Shown here in pieces: positions 35,833 through 44,403 of a DNA stretch of 64,000 bases (the first letter of the stretch is position 1; every line of letters begins with the position of its first letter). The translations under genes and the position numbers were made by a program. Source of the stretch: Acidovorax sp. 106 (GTDB taxonomy: Bacteria; Pseudomonadota; Gammaproteobacteria; Burkholderiales; Burkholderiaceae_C); assembly GCF_003663825.1 (NCBI RefSeq), contig NZ_RCCC01000001.1, positions 1,248,501-1,312,500 on the forward strand, written 5' to 3'. The notes beneath the pieces were generated by a model. The model worked only from the letters and a program-made list of their open reading frames with translations, searched no databases and was not told the origin of the DNA.

Positions 35833-36087
35833 ATTGCCACCGCCTTTCGCCCGCCATCTGTGGACCGCAATTGGTAGGACGCCAAGTAAGCCCGCAGTCG
35901 AAACAACAGCAACGGAAAAAGCAAAAACTGCTTCGGCCGCGGTTTGCCACGTGTCCATGGAATCTCCGTTTTGGAGCCTATATTCACTCGCGAACGCGAT
36001 CACGGCGTAAGCGCAGAAAGCGCCCAGAAGACATCCGACCACCAGTGGGCCAATCAGTGTTTGCTTCTCTGAAGGCGATAGCGTCAT
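35827..36087 (-). CDS. Cassette gene 3, small membrane protein
   Basis: An 86-residue protein with two membrane segments: LIGPLVVGCLLGAFCAYAVI (about 11-32) and VFAFSVAVVSTAGLLGVLPI (about 54-75). It ends with a basic tail HRWRAKGGGNV. Starts seven bases after a GTTAGAC core (36094-36100 reversed), and its stop lies inside attC site 3, so boundaries fit a cassette exactly. Family unknown. Being first in minus-strand order, it is the most recent insertion if this was an active array. Confidence 0.7.
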   Translation of the reverse strand: MTLSPSEKQTLIGPLVVGCLLGAFCAYAVIAFASEYRLQNGDSMDTWQTAAEAVFAFSVAVVSTAGLLGVLPIAVHRWRAKGGGNV

Positions 36088-36093
36088 TGCACT

Positions 36094-36180
36094 GTCTAAC
36101 GTGATGTACCCCGCAAAACCTGCGGGATAAATTGGACCGTGCGGGATATTCTGGACACTGATTTCTCCTGGAGTTGGCTT
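36094..36180. other. attI-like or degenerate attC boundary of the cassette cluster
   Basis: GTCTAAC at 36094 is the reverse of a GTTAGAC core and marks the start of cassette gene 3. Beyond it a hairpin CCCGCA-AAACC-TGCGGG (36108-36124) occurs, but no good second core; GTTGGCT near 36173 is poor. It could be an attI-like end. No integrase gene lies beside it: the rest of 36102-36506 is a gene-free stretch of 405 bases ending in the repeat module at 36350. Confidence 0.4.
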
Positions 36181-36349
36181 GCAGCATAGGTTTGCAAGGG
36201 ACGACCTGTTCAAACGTCCAGGTATAAAAATTCTGCAAAACCCGGCACGCGTCAACTCGGCAAACTATAGCTCGCCAGCCAGCAGACACCGGGATTTCCA
36301 ACAGCCACTGCAGCAAGTCAATGGCGGCTTCCGGGTGGCGCTTATGAGC

Positions 36350-36500
36350 GGCGGCTCAGGGCCCAAAGCGCCCCATTACAACTCCAGTTCAGCCGCTGCG
36401 CCATTTCCACCTTCGGCGCACAGCGCGCCCCAATACGAAGCAAAAAATGGCACCAGCGCTTAATTTATAAGCGCTGGAAGCTATCAAATAAATAGCAAAT
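36350..36500. repeat. ~150-base module ending in an AGCGCTT repeat
   Basis: Begins CTCAGGGCCCAAAGCGCCCC and ends with a complete AGCGCTT repeat at 36440-36500 (CACCAGCGCTT-aatttat-AAGCGCTGGAAGCTATC then AAATAAATAGCAA). It aligns loosely with 32777-32918 over its whole length. The two modules flank the cassette cluster in the same orientation. Confidence 0.6.
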
Positions 36501-36506
36501 CTATTC

Positions 36507-37361
<855 letters not shown>

Positions 37362-37628
37362 GGATAAGGCTCCGGTAGGGACAGAGGGCGCGGCAGCACG
37401 CGGTGGCGGCAAAGCTCTTATGATGGGTTGCGCCTGCCGGCCAGATGGACCAGCGCACACCGCGCCAACACGGCGGGCGCACCACCAGCGCACAGCATGC
37501 ACTCAGCAAACAAGGCCCGCACATGCCAGCAGCCCGAGGGCGCCAAGCCGCCCCGAAATCGCTTGGCACATGCCGCGCCGAGGCGGCGAGTGTAGCCCGC
37601 TGGGACTCCAACCCCTCAGGCCACGCCC

Positions 37629-39293
37629 ATGCTCCACCAACTCAACCAGCTTTACCCGGTGCGCTACACCGCTCTTGCGCTGTGCATTGTCGCCCTGGCA
37701 CTCAATGCCGTCGCCCTGATCGCGTGGGGGCCTGCCCTGGTGTGGCTGGCGTCCTTGCTGGTGCTGGCAGCCCTGGTGGCGCTGGGCATTTACGACCTGC
37801 GCCAAACGCGCCATGCCATTTTGCGCAACTACCCGGTCATCGGGCACCTGCGCTTCATGCTCGAGTACATCCGGCCCGAGGTGCGGCAGTATTTCATTGA
37901 AAGCGACAGCGAGGCCGCGCCGTTCTCGCGCGCGCAGCGCTCGCTGGTGTACCAGCGCGCCAAGGGCGACCCGGACAACCGCCCCTTTGGCACGCACCTG
38001 GACGTGGGGGCGCAGGGCTATGAGTGGGTCAACCACTCGATGGCGCCCACGCAGCTGGCGTCGCACGACTTTCGGGTGTGGATTGGCGGCAGCCCCGATG
38101 CGGCATCGGCCTCGGTGGCGCCTTGCACCCAGCCTTACCAGGCCAGTGTGTTCAACATCTCGGCCATGAGCTTTGGCGCGCTGTCGGCGCAGGCCATCAA
38201 GGCGCTGAACCTGGGCGCCAAAAACGGCGGCTTTGCGCACGACACGGGCGAGGGCAGCATCAGCCAGCACCACCGCGTGCATGGCGGCGATTTGATTTGG
38301 GAGATTGGATCGGGCTACTTTGGCTGCCGCAACGACGACGGCAGCTTCAGCCCCGAGCGCTTTGCGGCCAATGCGCAAGACCCGCAGGTCAAGATGATCG
38401 AGCTGAAGCTGAGCCAGGGCGCCAAGCCCGGCCACGGCGGCGTGCTGCCCGGCGCCAAGGTGACGGCCGAGATCGCTGCCGCCCGGGGCGTGCCCGAGGG
38501 CCACGCCTGCATCTCGCCCGCACGGCACAGCGCTTTCAGCACGCCGGTGGAGATGATGCAGTTCATCGCCCGGCTGCGGCAGCTGTCGGGCGGCAAGCCC
38601 ACGGGCTTCAAGTTCTGCCTGGGCCACCCCTGGGAGTGGTTTGCCATCGTCAAGGCCATGCTGGAGACCGGCATCACGCCCGACTTCATCGTGGTCGATG
38701 GCGCCGAAGGCGGCACGGGCGCTGCGCCCGTCGAATTCACCGACCATGTGGGCGCCCCGCTGCAAGAGGGCCTACTGCTGGTGCACAACACGCTGGTGGG
38801 CGTGAACCTGCGCGAGCGGGTGCGCATTGGCTGCGCAGGCAAGGTGATCAGCGCCTTCGACATCGCCCGCATGATGGCGCTGGGGGCCGACTGGTGCAAC
38901 GCCGGGCGCGGTTTCATGATGGCGCTGGGCTGCATCCAGGCACAGAACTGCCACACCGGCCACTGCCCCACGGGCGTGGCCACGCAAGACCCCCACCGCC
39001 AGCAGGCCCTGGTGGTTCCCGACAAGGCCACGCGCGTGGCGCAGTTCCACCGCAGCACGCTGCATGCGCTGCAAGAGCTGGTGCAGGCCGCAGGCCTCAC
39101 GCACCCCAGCGACATCACCGCGCACCACATCGTGCGCCGCATCAGCGACACCGAGGTGCGCCAGCTCTCCAACCTGATTGCCCGCGTGGAGCCCGGCGCG
39201 CTGCTGGGGCCGCTGGATGCGCAGCACAATGTGTTCCGCCAATACTGGCCGCTGGCCGACGCCCACAGTTTTCAGGCCCGTGCGGGGGTGTAA
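37629..39293 (+). CDS. FMN-binding glutamate synthase-like protein, stand-alone GltB domain
   Basis: A 554-residue protein with two N-terminal membrane segments (about 12-35 and 38-58) followed by a GltB-type FMN TIM barrel. Landmarks: FNISAMSFGALSAQAIKALN, FAHDTGEGSISQHHR, GAKPGHGGVLPGAKVT, DFIVVDGAEGGTGAAPVEF and CIQAQNCHTGHCPTG, the last carrying the three Cys for a 3Fe-4S cluster. It lacks the glutamine amidotransferase domain, so it is not classical glutamate synthase. Stand-alone members are common and their substrate is not established. The 267-base gap to the SEC-C gene holds nothing notable. Confidence 0.88.
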   Translation: MLHQLNQLYPVRYTALALCIVALALNAVALIAWGPALVWLASLLVLAALVALGIYDLRQTRHAILRNYPVIGHLRFMLEYIRPEVRQYFIESDSEAAPFSRAQRSLVYQRAKGDPDNRPFGTHLDVGAQGYEWVNHSMAPTQLASHDFRVWIGGSPDAASASVAPCTQPYQASVFNISAMSFGALSAQAIKALNLGAKNGGFAHDTGEGSISQHHRVHGGDLIWEIGSGYFGCRNDDGSFSPERFAANAQDPQVKMIELKLSQGAKPGHGGVLPGAKVTAEIAAARGVPEGHACISPARHSAFSTPVEMMQFIARLRQLSGGKPTGFKFCLGHPWEWFAIVKAMLETGITPDFIVVDGAEGGTGAAPVEFTDHVGAPLQEGLLLVHNTLVGVNLRERVRIGCAGKVISAFDIARMMALGADWCNAGRGFMMALGCIQAQNCHTGHCPTGVATQDPHRQQALVVPDKATRVAQFHRSTLHALQELVQAAGLTHPSDITAHHIVRRISDTEVRQLSNLIARVEPGALLGPLDAQHNVFRQYWPLADAHSFQARAGV

Positions 39294-39393
39294 TTCCATT
39301 TCCACATCATTCCTGACTAGGCGCGAAGCCGCAGACAGTGCTGAAGCACGGCAAGGCGAAGCAACAACGTCAGGGGTGATTTAGAAATGGAAT
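39293..39393. repeat. 101-base inverted-repeat element, MITE-like
   Basis: Ends with perfect ten-base inverted repeats ATTCCATTTC (39293) and GAAATGGAAT (39384), and inner arms CCTGAC and GTCAGG. The centre is GC-rich with GAAGC repeats. It starts within the stop codon region of the GltB-like gene. It could be a large transcription terminator or a small non-autonomous mobile element. One copy only in this window. Confidence 0.55.
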
Positions 39394-39422
39394 AACCTCA
39401 CGGCCTTGCGTTTTGCCCTGAA

Positions 39423-39439
39423 GGGCTCTGTCAGAGCCC
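39423..39439. promoter_or_regulatory. Dyad GGGCTCTG-T-CAGAGCCC
   Basis: A perfect eight-base-pair dyad with one-base centre, 19 bases before the ATG at 39459. It may be an operator or may mask the ribosome site of the kinase-like gene, which shows no clear Shine-Dalgarno sequence. Confidence 0.4.
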
Positions 39440-39458
39440 GTGCCTTGCCCCCGCTTTC

Positions 39459-40298
39459 ATGAATTTGCCCAGCCTCTCAGAGCACGTTGACGTGCCCGCC
39501 GCCGCCGCGCCCATCGACTACGCAGCCTTTCTCGCCCGCCAACTGCAAACCCAGCAATTCAATGCCGCCTGCTATCGCCTGGGCGACGAGCAGGTGTGGG
39601 TGAAGAAAGCCAACACGCCCCACGGCATGGGGCGCTACCGCGTGCTGGGCGCGCTGGCGCTGCTGTTTGGCCTGCCGGTGTTGCAGCCGGTGCCCAACCT
39701 GGGCGGCAACATCGCCATTGCCACTGAAGTGCAGCGCCTGCGCGACCTGGCTGCGCGCGGCCTGCGCGTGCCCACGGTGCTGGCCGCGCAGGACAACGGC
39801 TTTCTGATGCGCCACCTGGGCCGCCCGGCCGAGCAAACGCCCTCGCTGGGCAACGAGATCGAGGCGGCCGTGCCCGCAGGCCCCGAGGCCGTGCTGCGCC
39901 TGTGGGTGCAGGGGCTGCGCGCCATTGAGCTGGTGCACAACCAAGGCGCCTGCCTGAGCCAGGCCTTTGCCCGCAACCTGGTGCGCTGCCCCGATGGCGT
40001 GGTGGGCTACGTGGACTTTGAAGATGACCCCATGGCCGTGTTGCCCCTGCCGCTGTGCCATGGGCGCGATGCGCTGTGCTATGCGCATTCCACCGCCATT
40101 TACCTGCGCCAGTGCGGCGCGCTGGAAGACGCACGCCCGCTGTGGGCGCAGTGGATTGCGGCCCGGGGCCCGGCCCTGCAAGCGGTGATGGAGCAAAGCG
40201 TGCGCCGCCTGCGCCTGGCCCGCCACCTGCCCCAAAGCCGCAAGCTGGGGCGCGATGTGCAGCGCGTGCGCGCAGCCTACGACCTGCTGCGCGCCTGA
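39459..40298 (+). CDS. Protein kinase-like (BUD32/Kdo kinase fold) protein
   Basis: A 279-residue soluble protein with a kinase-like fold: VWVKKANTPHG resembles the ATP-anchoring Lys strand, ATEVQRLRDLAARGLRVPTV the C-helix Glu region, GFLMRHLG the hinge, VHNQGACLSQAFARNLV the catalytic loop (with Asn) and VGYVDFEDDP in place of DFG. It resembles lipopolysaccharide core kinases and RIO/BUD32-like proteins of Proteobacteria. The usual catalytic HxD Asp is not evident in the loop. Substrate unknown. It is followed 282 bases later by an ABC transporter gene. Confidence 0.7.
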   Translation: MNLPSLSEHVDVPAAAAPIDYAAFLARQLQTQQFNAACYRLGDEQVWVKKANTPHGMGRYRVLGALALLFGLPVLQPVPNLGGNIAIATEVQRLRDLAARGLRVPTVLAAQDNGFLMRHLGRPAEQTPSLGNEIEAAVPAGPEAVLRLWVQGLRAIELVHNQGACLSQAFARNLVRCPDGVVGYVDFEDDPMAVLPLPLCHGRDALCYAHSTAIYLRQCGALEDARPLWAQWIAARGPALQAVMEQSVRRLRLARHLPQSRKLGRDVQRVRAAYDLLRA

Positions 40299-40580
40299 AA
40301 CCAGCAAGGCCCCGCTGCGACGCAGCCGTCCCCCGCCACCTTGCCCCGCGCATTGCTGCGGCAGGTCGCCCCGTCCTGCGCACCGGGGGTTGCTGGCGCA
40401 AGGACTCAGCACCGGCATTCGCCACCCCTTGCCGGGATGTCAGGACACGTGGAATCGCGCACCGATCACGCACAGATCGCGCGCCGGTCTGAACGGTCGA
40501 GTCGGCTTTGGCTGACAGTGCAAGCCAGCCGCAGCCCCTATCCTCGCTTGAGCTGCTTCGCACTATTTTTCTACCGCTAC

Positions 40581-42458
40581 ATGCCTGACCTCACTCCTGC
40601 GACGGCCCTCACAGACACGCTCACTGCCCCCGCGTACGCACCGCCCCCCGCCCAAAAACCTCGCCACCGACGCCCACCCACACTGTCCTGGTCCGCCTGG
40701 AAGCAGTTCATGAGCGTGGCCCGCCCCTACTGGCTGGGCAACCAAAAACGCATGGCCTGGGGGCTGCTGGCCTTGCTGATCGGCTTGATGGTGCTGGAGA
40801 CCCAGCTCGCCGTGATGCTGATCGACAAGACCGGCGAACTCACCTCCGCCCTGGCCGCCAAGCAGGTGGACCGGTTCTGGGGCGCGGTGCGCGCCAGCCT
40901 CATGGTGGTGGCCGTGGCGGTGCCGGTGTACGCCTTCTACTACTACATGCGCGATGCATTCTCAAACCACTGGCGCCGCTGGCTCACGCACCGGTTTCTG
41001 GATGGATACCTCGGCGAGCGCAAGTACTACGAGATCGGCAACAGCCGGGACATCGACAACCCCGACCAGCGCATCAGTGAAGACATCAACACCTTCACCG
41101 GCCGGTCCACGCACTTTCTGCTCATCTTCCTGGGCTCGCTGATGCAGCTCGTCGCCTTCAGCGCAGTGCTGTGGTCCATCTCGCACACGCTGGTGGCTTT
41201 TTTGGTGGTGTACGCGCTGCTGGGCACCTTCGGGGCGCTGTACCTCTTCGGGGCGCCGCTCATCCGGTTCAATTTCTGGCAAATCCGGCGCGAGGCTGAC
41301 TTTCGCTTTGGCCTGATCCGTCTGCGCGAAAATGCCGAGTCCATCGCTTTTTACCGGGGCGAGCCCCAAGAGCGGGCCCAGCTCAACCACCGGTTTGAGG
41401 CCGTGTTCAGCAACTTTGCCAAGCTGATCAAAAAGCAGCGCTCCCTGAACCTGTACCAGCGCGCATTCAGCCAGCTCACCTTGGTGCTGCCCGCGATCAT
41501 TTTGGCCAACAGCGTGCTCAGCGGCGATCTGGAGGTGGGGCGCGCCATCCAGGCGGCAGGCGCCTTCGCGGCCGTGCTGGCGGCGGTGTCACTGATCGTG
41601 GACAACTTCGAGAGCCTCAGCCGCTTCGTTGCCGGGATAGACCGCCTGCACGCCCTGTCGCAGGTTGTGCTCAAGACGCCCGCAGCCCCGACGCCCTGGG
41701 CTGAACCACCCGCAACCGCCACGGCGGGGCCCGCCACCACAACCGCACCCACGGCCCCCGCCGCTCAGGCACCGCGTGACGCGGCCCAGATCACCATCCG
41801 AGAGGGAGACACCCTGGCCATTGAGGGGCTGACGCTGCACACGCCGCAGTTTGGGCGCCTGCTGGTGCAAGACCTCTCGCTCACCCTGGCAGCCGCAGAC
41901 GCCCTGCTCATCACTGGCCCCAGCGGCTGCGGCAAAAGCTCGCTGCTGCGCGCGATGGCCGGGCTGTGGCGCACGGGCCAGGGCACGGTGCAGCACCCGC
42001 CCCTGCAAGACATGTTCTTTTTGCCGCAGCGCCCCTATCTGCAGCCCGACACCCTGCGCAGCCAGATCATCTACCCGAGCCAGACCACGGGACTGTCTGA
42101 CGACCAGCTGCTGCAACTGCTGGACGACGTGCAGCTGGGCTCGCTGGCCGAACGCGTGGGCGGCCTAGACGCATCGCACGATTGGGAGAAGCTGCTGTCC
42201 ACTGGCGAGCAGCAGCGCCTGGCTTTTGCACGGGTGCTGGCCCGCACGCCGCGCATCGTCATCCTGGACGAGGCCACGAGCGCGCTGGACAGCGCCAACG
42301 AGGCAGCGCTGTACGAGCGCCTGCGGGCCACAGGCGTGGCGTTGGTGAGCATTGCCCACCGCCCTGCCGTGCTGCAGTACCACACGCAGGTGCTACAGCT
42401 GCAGGGCGACGGGGCTTGGCAACTGGTGCCAGCCAGCGACTTCAGCTTTGACGAGTGA
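40581..42458 (+). CDS. ABC transporter, fused permease/ATPase (SbmA/YddA type)
   Basis: A 625-residue half-transporter. The N-terminal cytoplasmic stretch is Pro-rich. The membrane domain (about 50-360) is of the ABC_membrane_2 type with YYYMRDAFSNHWRRWLTHRF and NPDQRISEDINTFT, typical of SbmA/BacA/YddA proteins that dimerise. A Pro/Ala/Thr-rich linker follows, then the ATPase with Walker A GPSGCGKSS (about 446-454), signature STGEQQRLAFAR and Walker B RIVILDEATSAL. It probably moves peptides or vitamins across the inner membrane; substrate unknown. The start at 40581 is the first Met before the conserved body; the frame is open about 240 bases upstream without protein-like sequence. Confidence 0.9.
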   Translation: MPDLTPATALTDTLTAPAYAPPPAQKPRHRRPPTLSWSAWKQFMSVARPYWLGNQKRMAWGLLALLIGLMVLETQLAVMLIDKTGELTSALAAKQVDRFWGAVRASLMVVAVAVPVYAFYYYMRDAFSNHWRRWLTHRFLDGYLGERKYYEIGNSRDIDNPDQRISEDINTFTGRSTHFLLIFLGSLMQLVAFSAVLWSISHTLVAFLVVYALLGTFGALYLFGAPLIRFNFWQIRREADFRFGLIRLRENAESIAFYRGEPQERAQLNHRFEAVFSNFAKLIKKQRSLNLYQRAFSQLTLVLPAIILANSVLSGDLEVGRAIQAAGAFAAVLAAVSLIVDNFESLSRFVAGIDRLHALSQVVLKTPAAPTPWAEPPATATAGPATTTAPTAPAAQAPRDAAQITIREGDTLAIEGLTLHTPQFGRLLVQDLSLTLAAADALLITGPSGCGKSSLLRAMAGLWRTGQGTVQHPPLQDMFFLPQRPYLQPDTLRSQIIYPSQTTGLSDDQLLQLLDDVQLGSLAERVGGLDASHDWEKLLSTGEQQRLAFARVLARTPRIVILDEATSALDSANEAALYERLRATGVALVSIAHRPAVLQYHTQVLQLQGDGAWQLVPASDFSFDE

Positions 42459-42539
42459 GGGGCTGGGGCGCAGGGGTAGGGGCTGCGGCGACCGCCACAT
42501 GCGCGGCAGCCGCATGCTCGGCGGGCCCGGCTGCTGCGG

Positions 42540-43025
42540 TCAAGCCAGGGTGGCAGCGAGTGTCTCGTCCAGCACCAACGCAGTTGCCACATGGGCATTC
42601 AGGCTCAAAAGCCGTTTGCGCATGCAAATCACCGCCTTGTCCTTGCTGAGCAAGATGGCCTGGTGCGCCGCCGCGAGGTCGATGAACTTTTGGTCATCGG
42701 CGTCCTTGCAGACATAGACCACACGCGGGGCGATGTCTACCAGGCGCACTTTTTCATCAAACGCGGCCAGCACCTGGGCGGCGGTCACGCGGTAGTAGTC
42801 CATGCGCGCCGCAATGTGCGGGTAGGCCAGCACACGCTCGAGCTCGTCGCGCATGACTTGCGTTGCGATCCAAGTCAGGCGCCCTTGGGCGAGCAGCGTG
42901 CGCAGCGCGGCAGTGCGCGGGTCGCTAAAGATGAGCAGGTCCAGCGCGACATTGGTGTCTACCACCACCGGCCGGGCCAGCTCGCCTGCCGCGGCCTGGG
43001 CAGGCAGATGCAGTTCAACCTGCAT
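42540..43025 (-). CDS. PIN-domain nuclease, putative toxin-like
   Basis: A 161-residue protein of the PIN_3 family, annotated elsewhere as a putative toxin component. Acidic residues for metal binding are present: D23 and D29 in VVDTNVALDL, E61 in RDELERVL, D108/D110/D111 in CKDADDQKF and D129 in SKDK. PIN proteins are metal-dependent ribonucleases. No antitoxin gene is next to it. Instead its start overlaps the end of an rRNA methyltransferase gene by 11 bases, suggesting they are co-translated and that it may be a housekeeping RNase. Confidence 0.88.
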   Translation of the reverse strand: MQVELHLPAQAAAGELARPVVVDTNVALDLLIFSDPRTAALRTLLAQGRLTWIATQVMRDELERVLAYPHIAARMDYYRVTAAQVLAAFDEKVRLVDIAPRVVYVCKDADDQKFIDLAAAHQAILLSKDKAVICMRKRLLSLNAHVATALVLDETLAATLA

Positions 43026-44304
43026 CGCCGGGGCCGCCTTCTGGCGCCTTTGCAGCGCGTTCGCGCACTGCGCCCTTGATCATGTCGAAGCGGAACATGC
43101 GGCATTCAATGGGGCCGTTCCACATGGGTACGCGGCGCGATTCTTTCAGGCGCATCTTGCCGGGCAGCTTGAGGTCAGGGGTCAGCATCCAGGCCGTCCA
43201 GCCGCTGTAGTTCTTCTTCCAATGCGATGCCAACTGGCCGAAGAACTCACCGCCGTCGTCGGTGTGCGCCTCTTCACGGCCTACGGCCATGCCCTGGGCA
43301 CGGTCAGCAGCGCGCTCGCTGGCGTTGCGGCCTGCGGCACCGGCAGCAGCAATGCGCTCGCCGTAGGGCGGGTTGAGCAGCATCACGCCGGGCTGCTCGC
43401 AAGGCGGCATGCGCTGCAGGGCATCGCCACCGCGCAGTTGCACGGCATCGGCCACGCCTGCGCGTTCGGCGTTGCGCTGGGCAAAGTCCACCATGCGGTG
43501 GGCCACATCACTGCCAAAAATAGGTACAGGGCTATTGCAGATGGCGCTGTCAGCTTCGTTTTTGATAGCAGTCCAGACATGCGCCTGGAAGGGCAACAGC
43601 TTTTCAAACGCAAAGCGGCGCAACATGCCTGCGGGGATGCGGCAGGCGATCTGCGCGGCCTCGACGGCAATGGTGCCGCTGCCGCAGCAGGGGTCGTACA
43701 GCGGCTGAGGGTTGTCGCCGTGCGGGTCCCAGCCGCTGGCGGCGATCATGGCGGCGGCCAAGGTTTCCTTCAGGGGCGCATCGCCCTTGTCCTCGCGCCA
43801 GCCGCGCTTGAACAGCGGCTCGCCCGAGGTGTCGATGTAGATCGTGGCTTCGTCGGTGGTCAGGTGCAGGTGGATGCGCACGTCGGGCCACTGGGTGTTC
43901 ACATCGGGGCGCACACCGGACTTGGCACGGAAGCGGTCGGCCACGGCGTCTTTGACCTTGAGGGCGGCGAAGTTCAGGCTCTGCAGCGGGCTGTGCTGGG
44001 CCGTGACTTCGATCTTGAAGCTCTGGCGCGTGGTGAACCAGATCTCCCAGGCCACCTCGCTGGCCATGGCATAAAGGTCGTTTTCAGAGCGGTAGGGACG
44101 GTGCGCCAGTTGCACCAGCACACGCTGGGTCAGGCGGCTGTGCAGGTTCAGCTGCAGCGCATGGCGCCACGAGCTGCGCAGCAGCACGCCGCCCCGCCCG
44201 ACCAGCAGGTCTTGCCCCGTAAGGCCGGTGATGCCATGCACCTCATCGGCGAGGAAGCCCTCGACGCCAGCGGCGCAGGGGAGAAAGAGTTGGAGTTGGT
44301 TCAT
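43015..44304 (-). CDS. rlmL: 23S rRNA methyltransferase, RlmL N-terminal type
   Basis: A 429-residue class I RNA methyltransferase: THUMP domain (about 50-165), then a UPF0020/Rossmann domain with YDPCCGSGTIAVEA for SAM binding and LLNPPYGERIA as the catalytic NPPY. E. coli RlmL modifies G2445 of 23S rRNA; this protein lacks the C-terminal RlmK half. The segment TAIKNEADSAICNSPVPIFG between the two methyltransferase motifs is encoded by a degenerate in-frame AGCGCTT repeat. The start at 44304 (MNQLQLFLP) follows 99 bases of leader after rpoN. Its end overlaps the PIN gene. Confidence 0.9.
   Translation of the reverse strand: MNQLQLFLPCAAGVEGFLADEVHGITGLTGQDLLVGRGGVLLRSSWRHALQLNLHSRLTQRVLVQLAHRPYRSENDLYAMASEVAWEIWFTTRQSFKIEVTAQHSPLQSLNFAALKVKDAVADRFRAKSGVRPDVNTQWPDVRIHLHLTTDEATIYIDTSGEPLFKRGWREDKGDAPLKETLAAAMIAASGWDPHGDNPQPLYDPCCGSGTIAVEAAQIACRIPAGMLRRFAFEKLLPFQAHVWTAIKNEADSAICNSPVPIFGSDVAHRMVDFAQRNAERAGVADAVQLRGGDALQRMPPCEQPGVMLLNPPYGERIAAAGAAGRNASERAADRAQGMAVGREEAHTDDGGEFFGQLASHWKKNYSGWTAWMLTPDLKLPGKMRLKESRRVPMWNGPIECRMFRFDMIKGAVRERAAKAPEGGPGDAG
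43515..43572. repeat. AGCGCTT palindromic repeat, degenerate, in frame inside rlmL
   Basis: Read on the minus strand: GCTATCAAAAACGAAGCTG, ACAGCGCCATCTGCAATAGC, CCTGTACCTATTTTT. The flanks match other copies well and the central palindrome is eroded. It is read in the same frame as in thiL and rpoN (A-I-K....A-x-S-A). Confidence 0.55.
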
Positions 44305-44403
44305 GGTGAATACCTCGGGTGGGGCCGGATCATGCCAGGGCAGGTACATCGCCCACCCTGTACTGCCAGGCCCGGTTGCAGGCGCTGCGACATCAACGTC
44401 AGG

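Noticed and set aside
36220..36255. A Pc-type promoter for the cassettes (TTGACG ... TATACC on the minus strand)
   Set aside because: The spacing between the two boxes is 21-23 bases, too long for a sigma-70 promoter.
40341..40580. N-terminal extension of the ABC transporter
   Set aside because: The frame is open, but the residues look like translated intergenic DNA and the conserved protein begins at 40581.
42540..43025. Toxin-antitoxin module
   Set aside because: Only a PIN protein is present; no small antitoxin gene lies on either side, and the gene overlaps rlmL.
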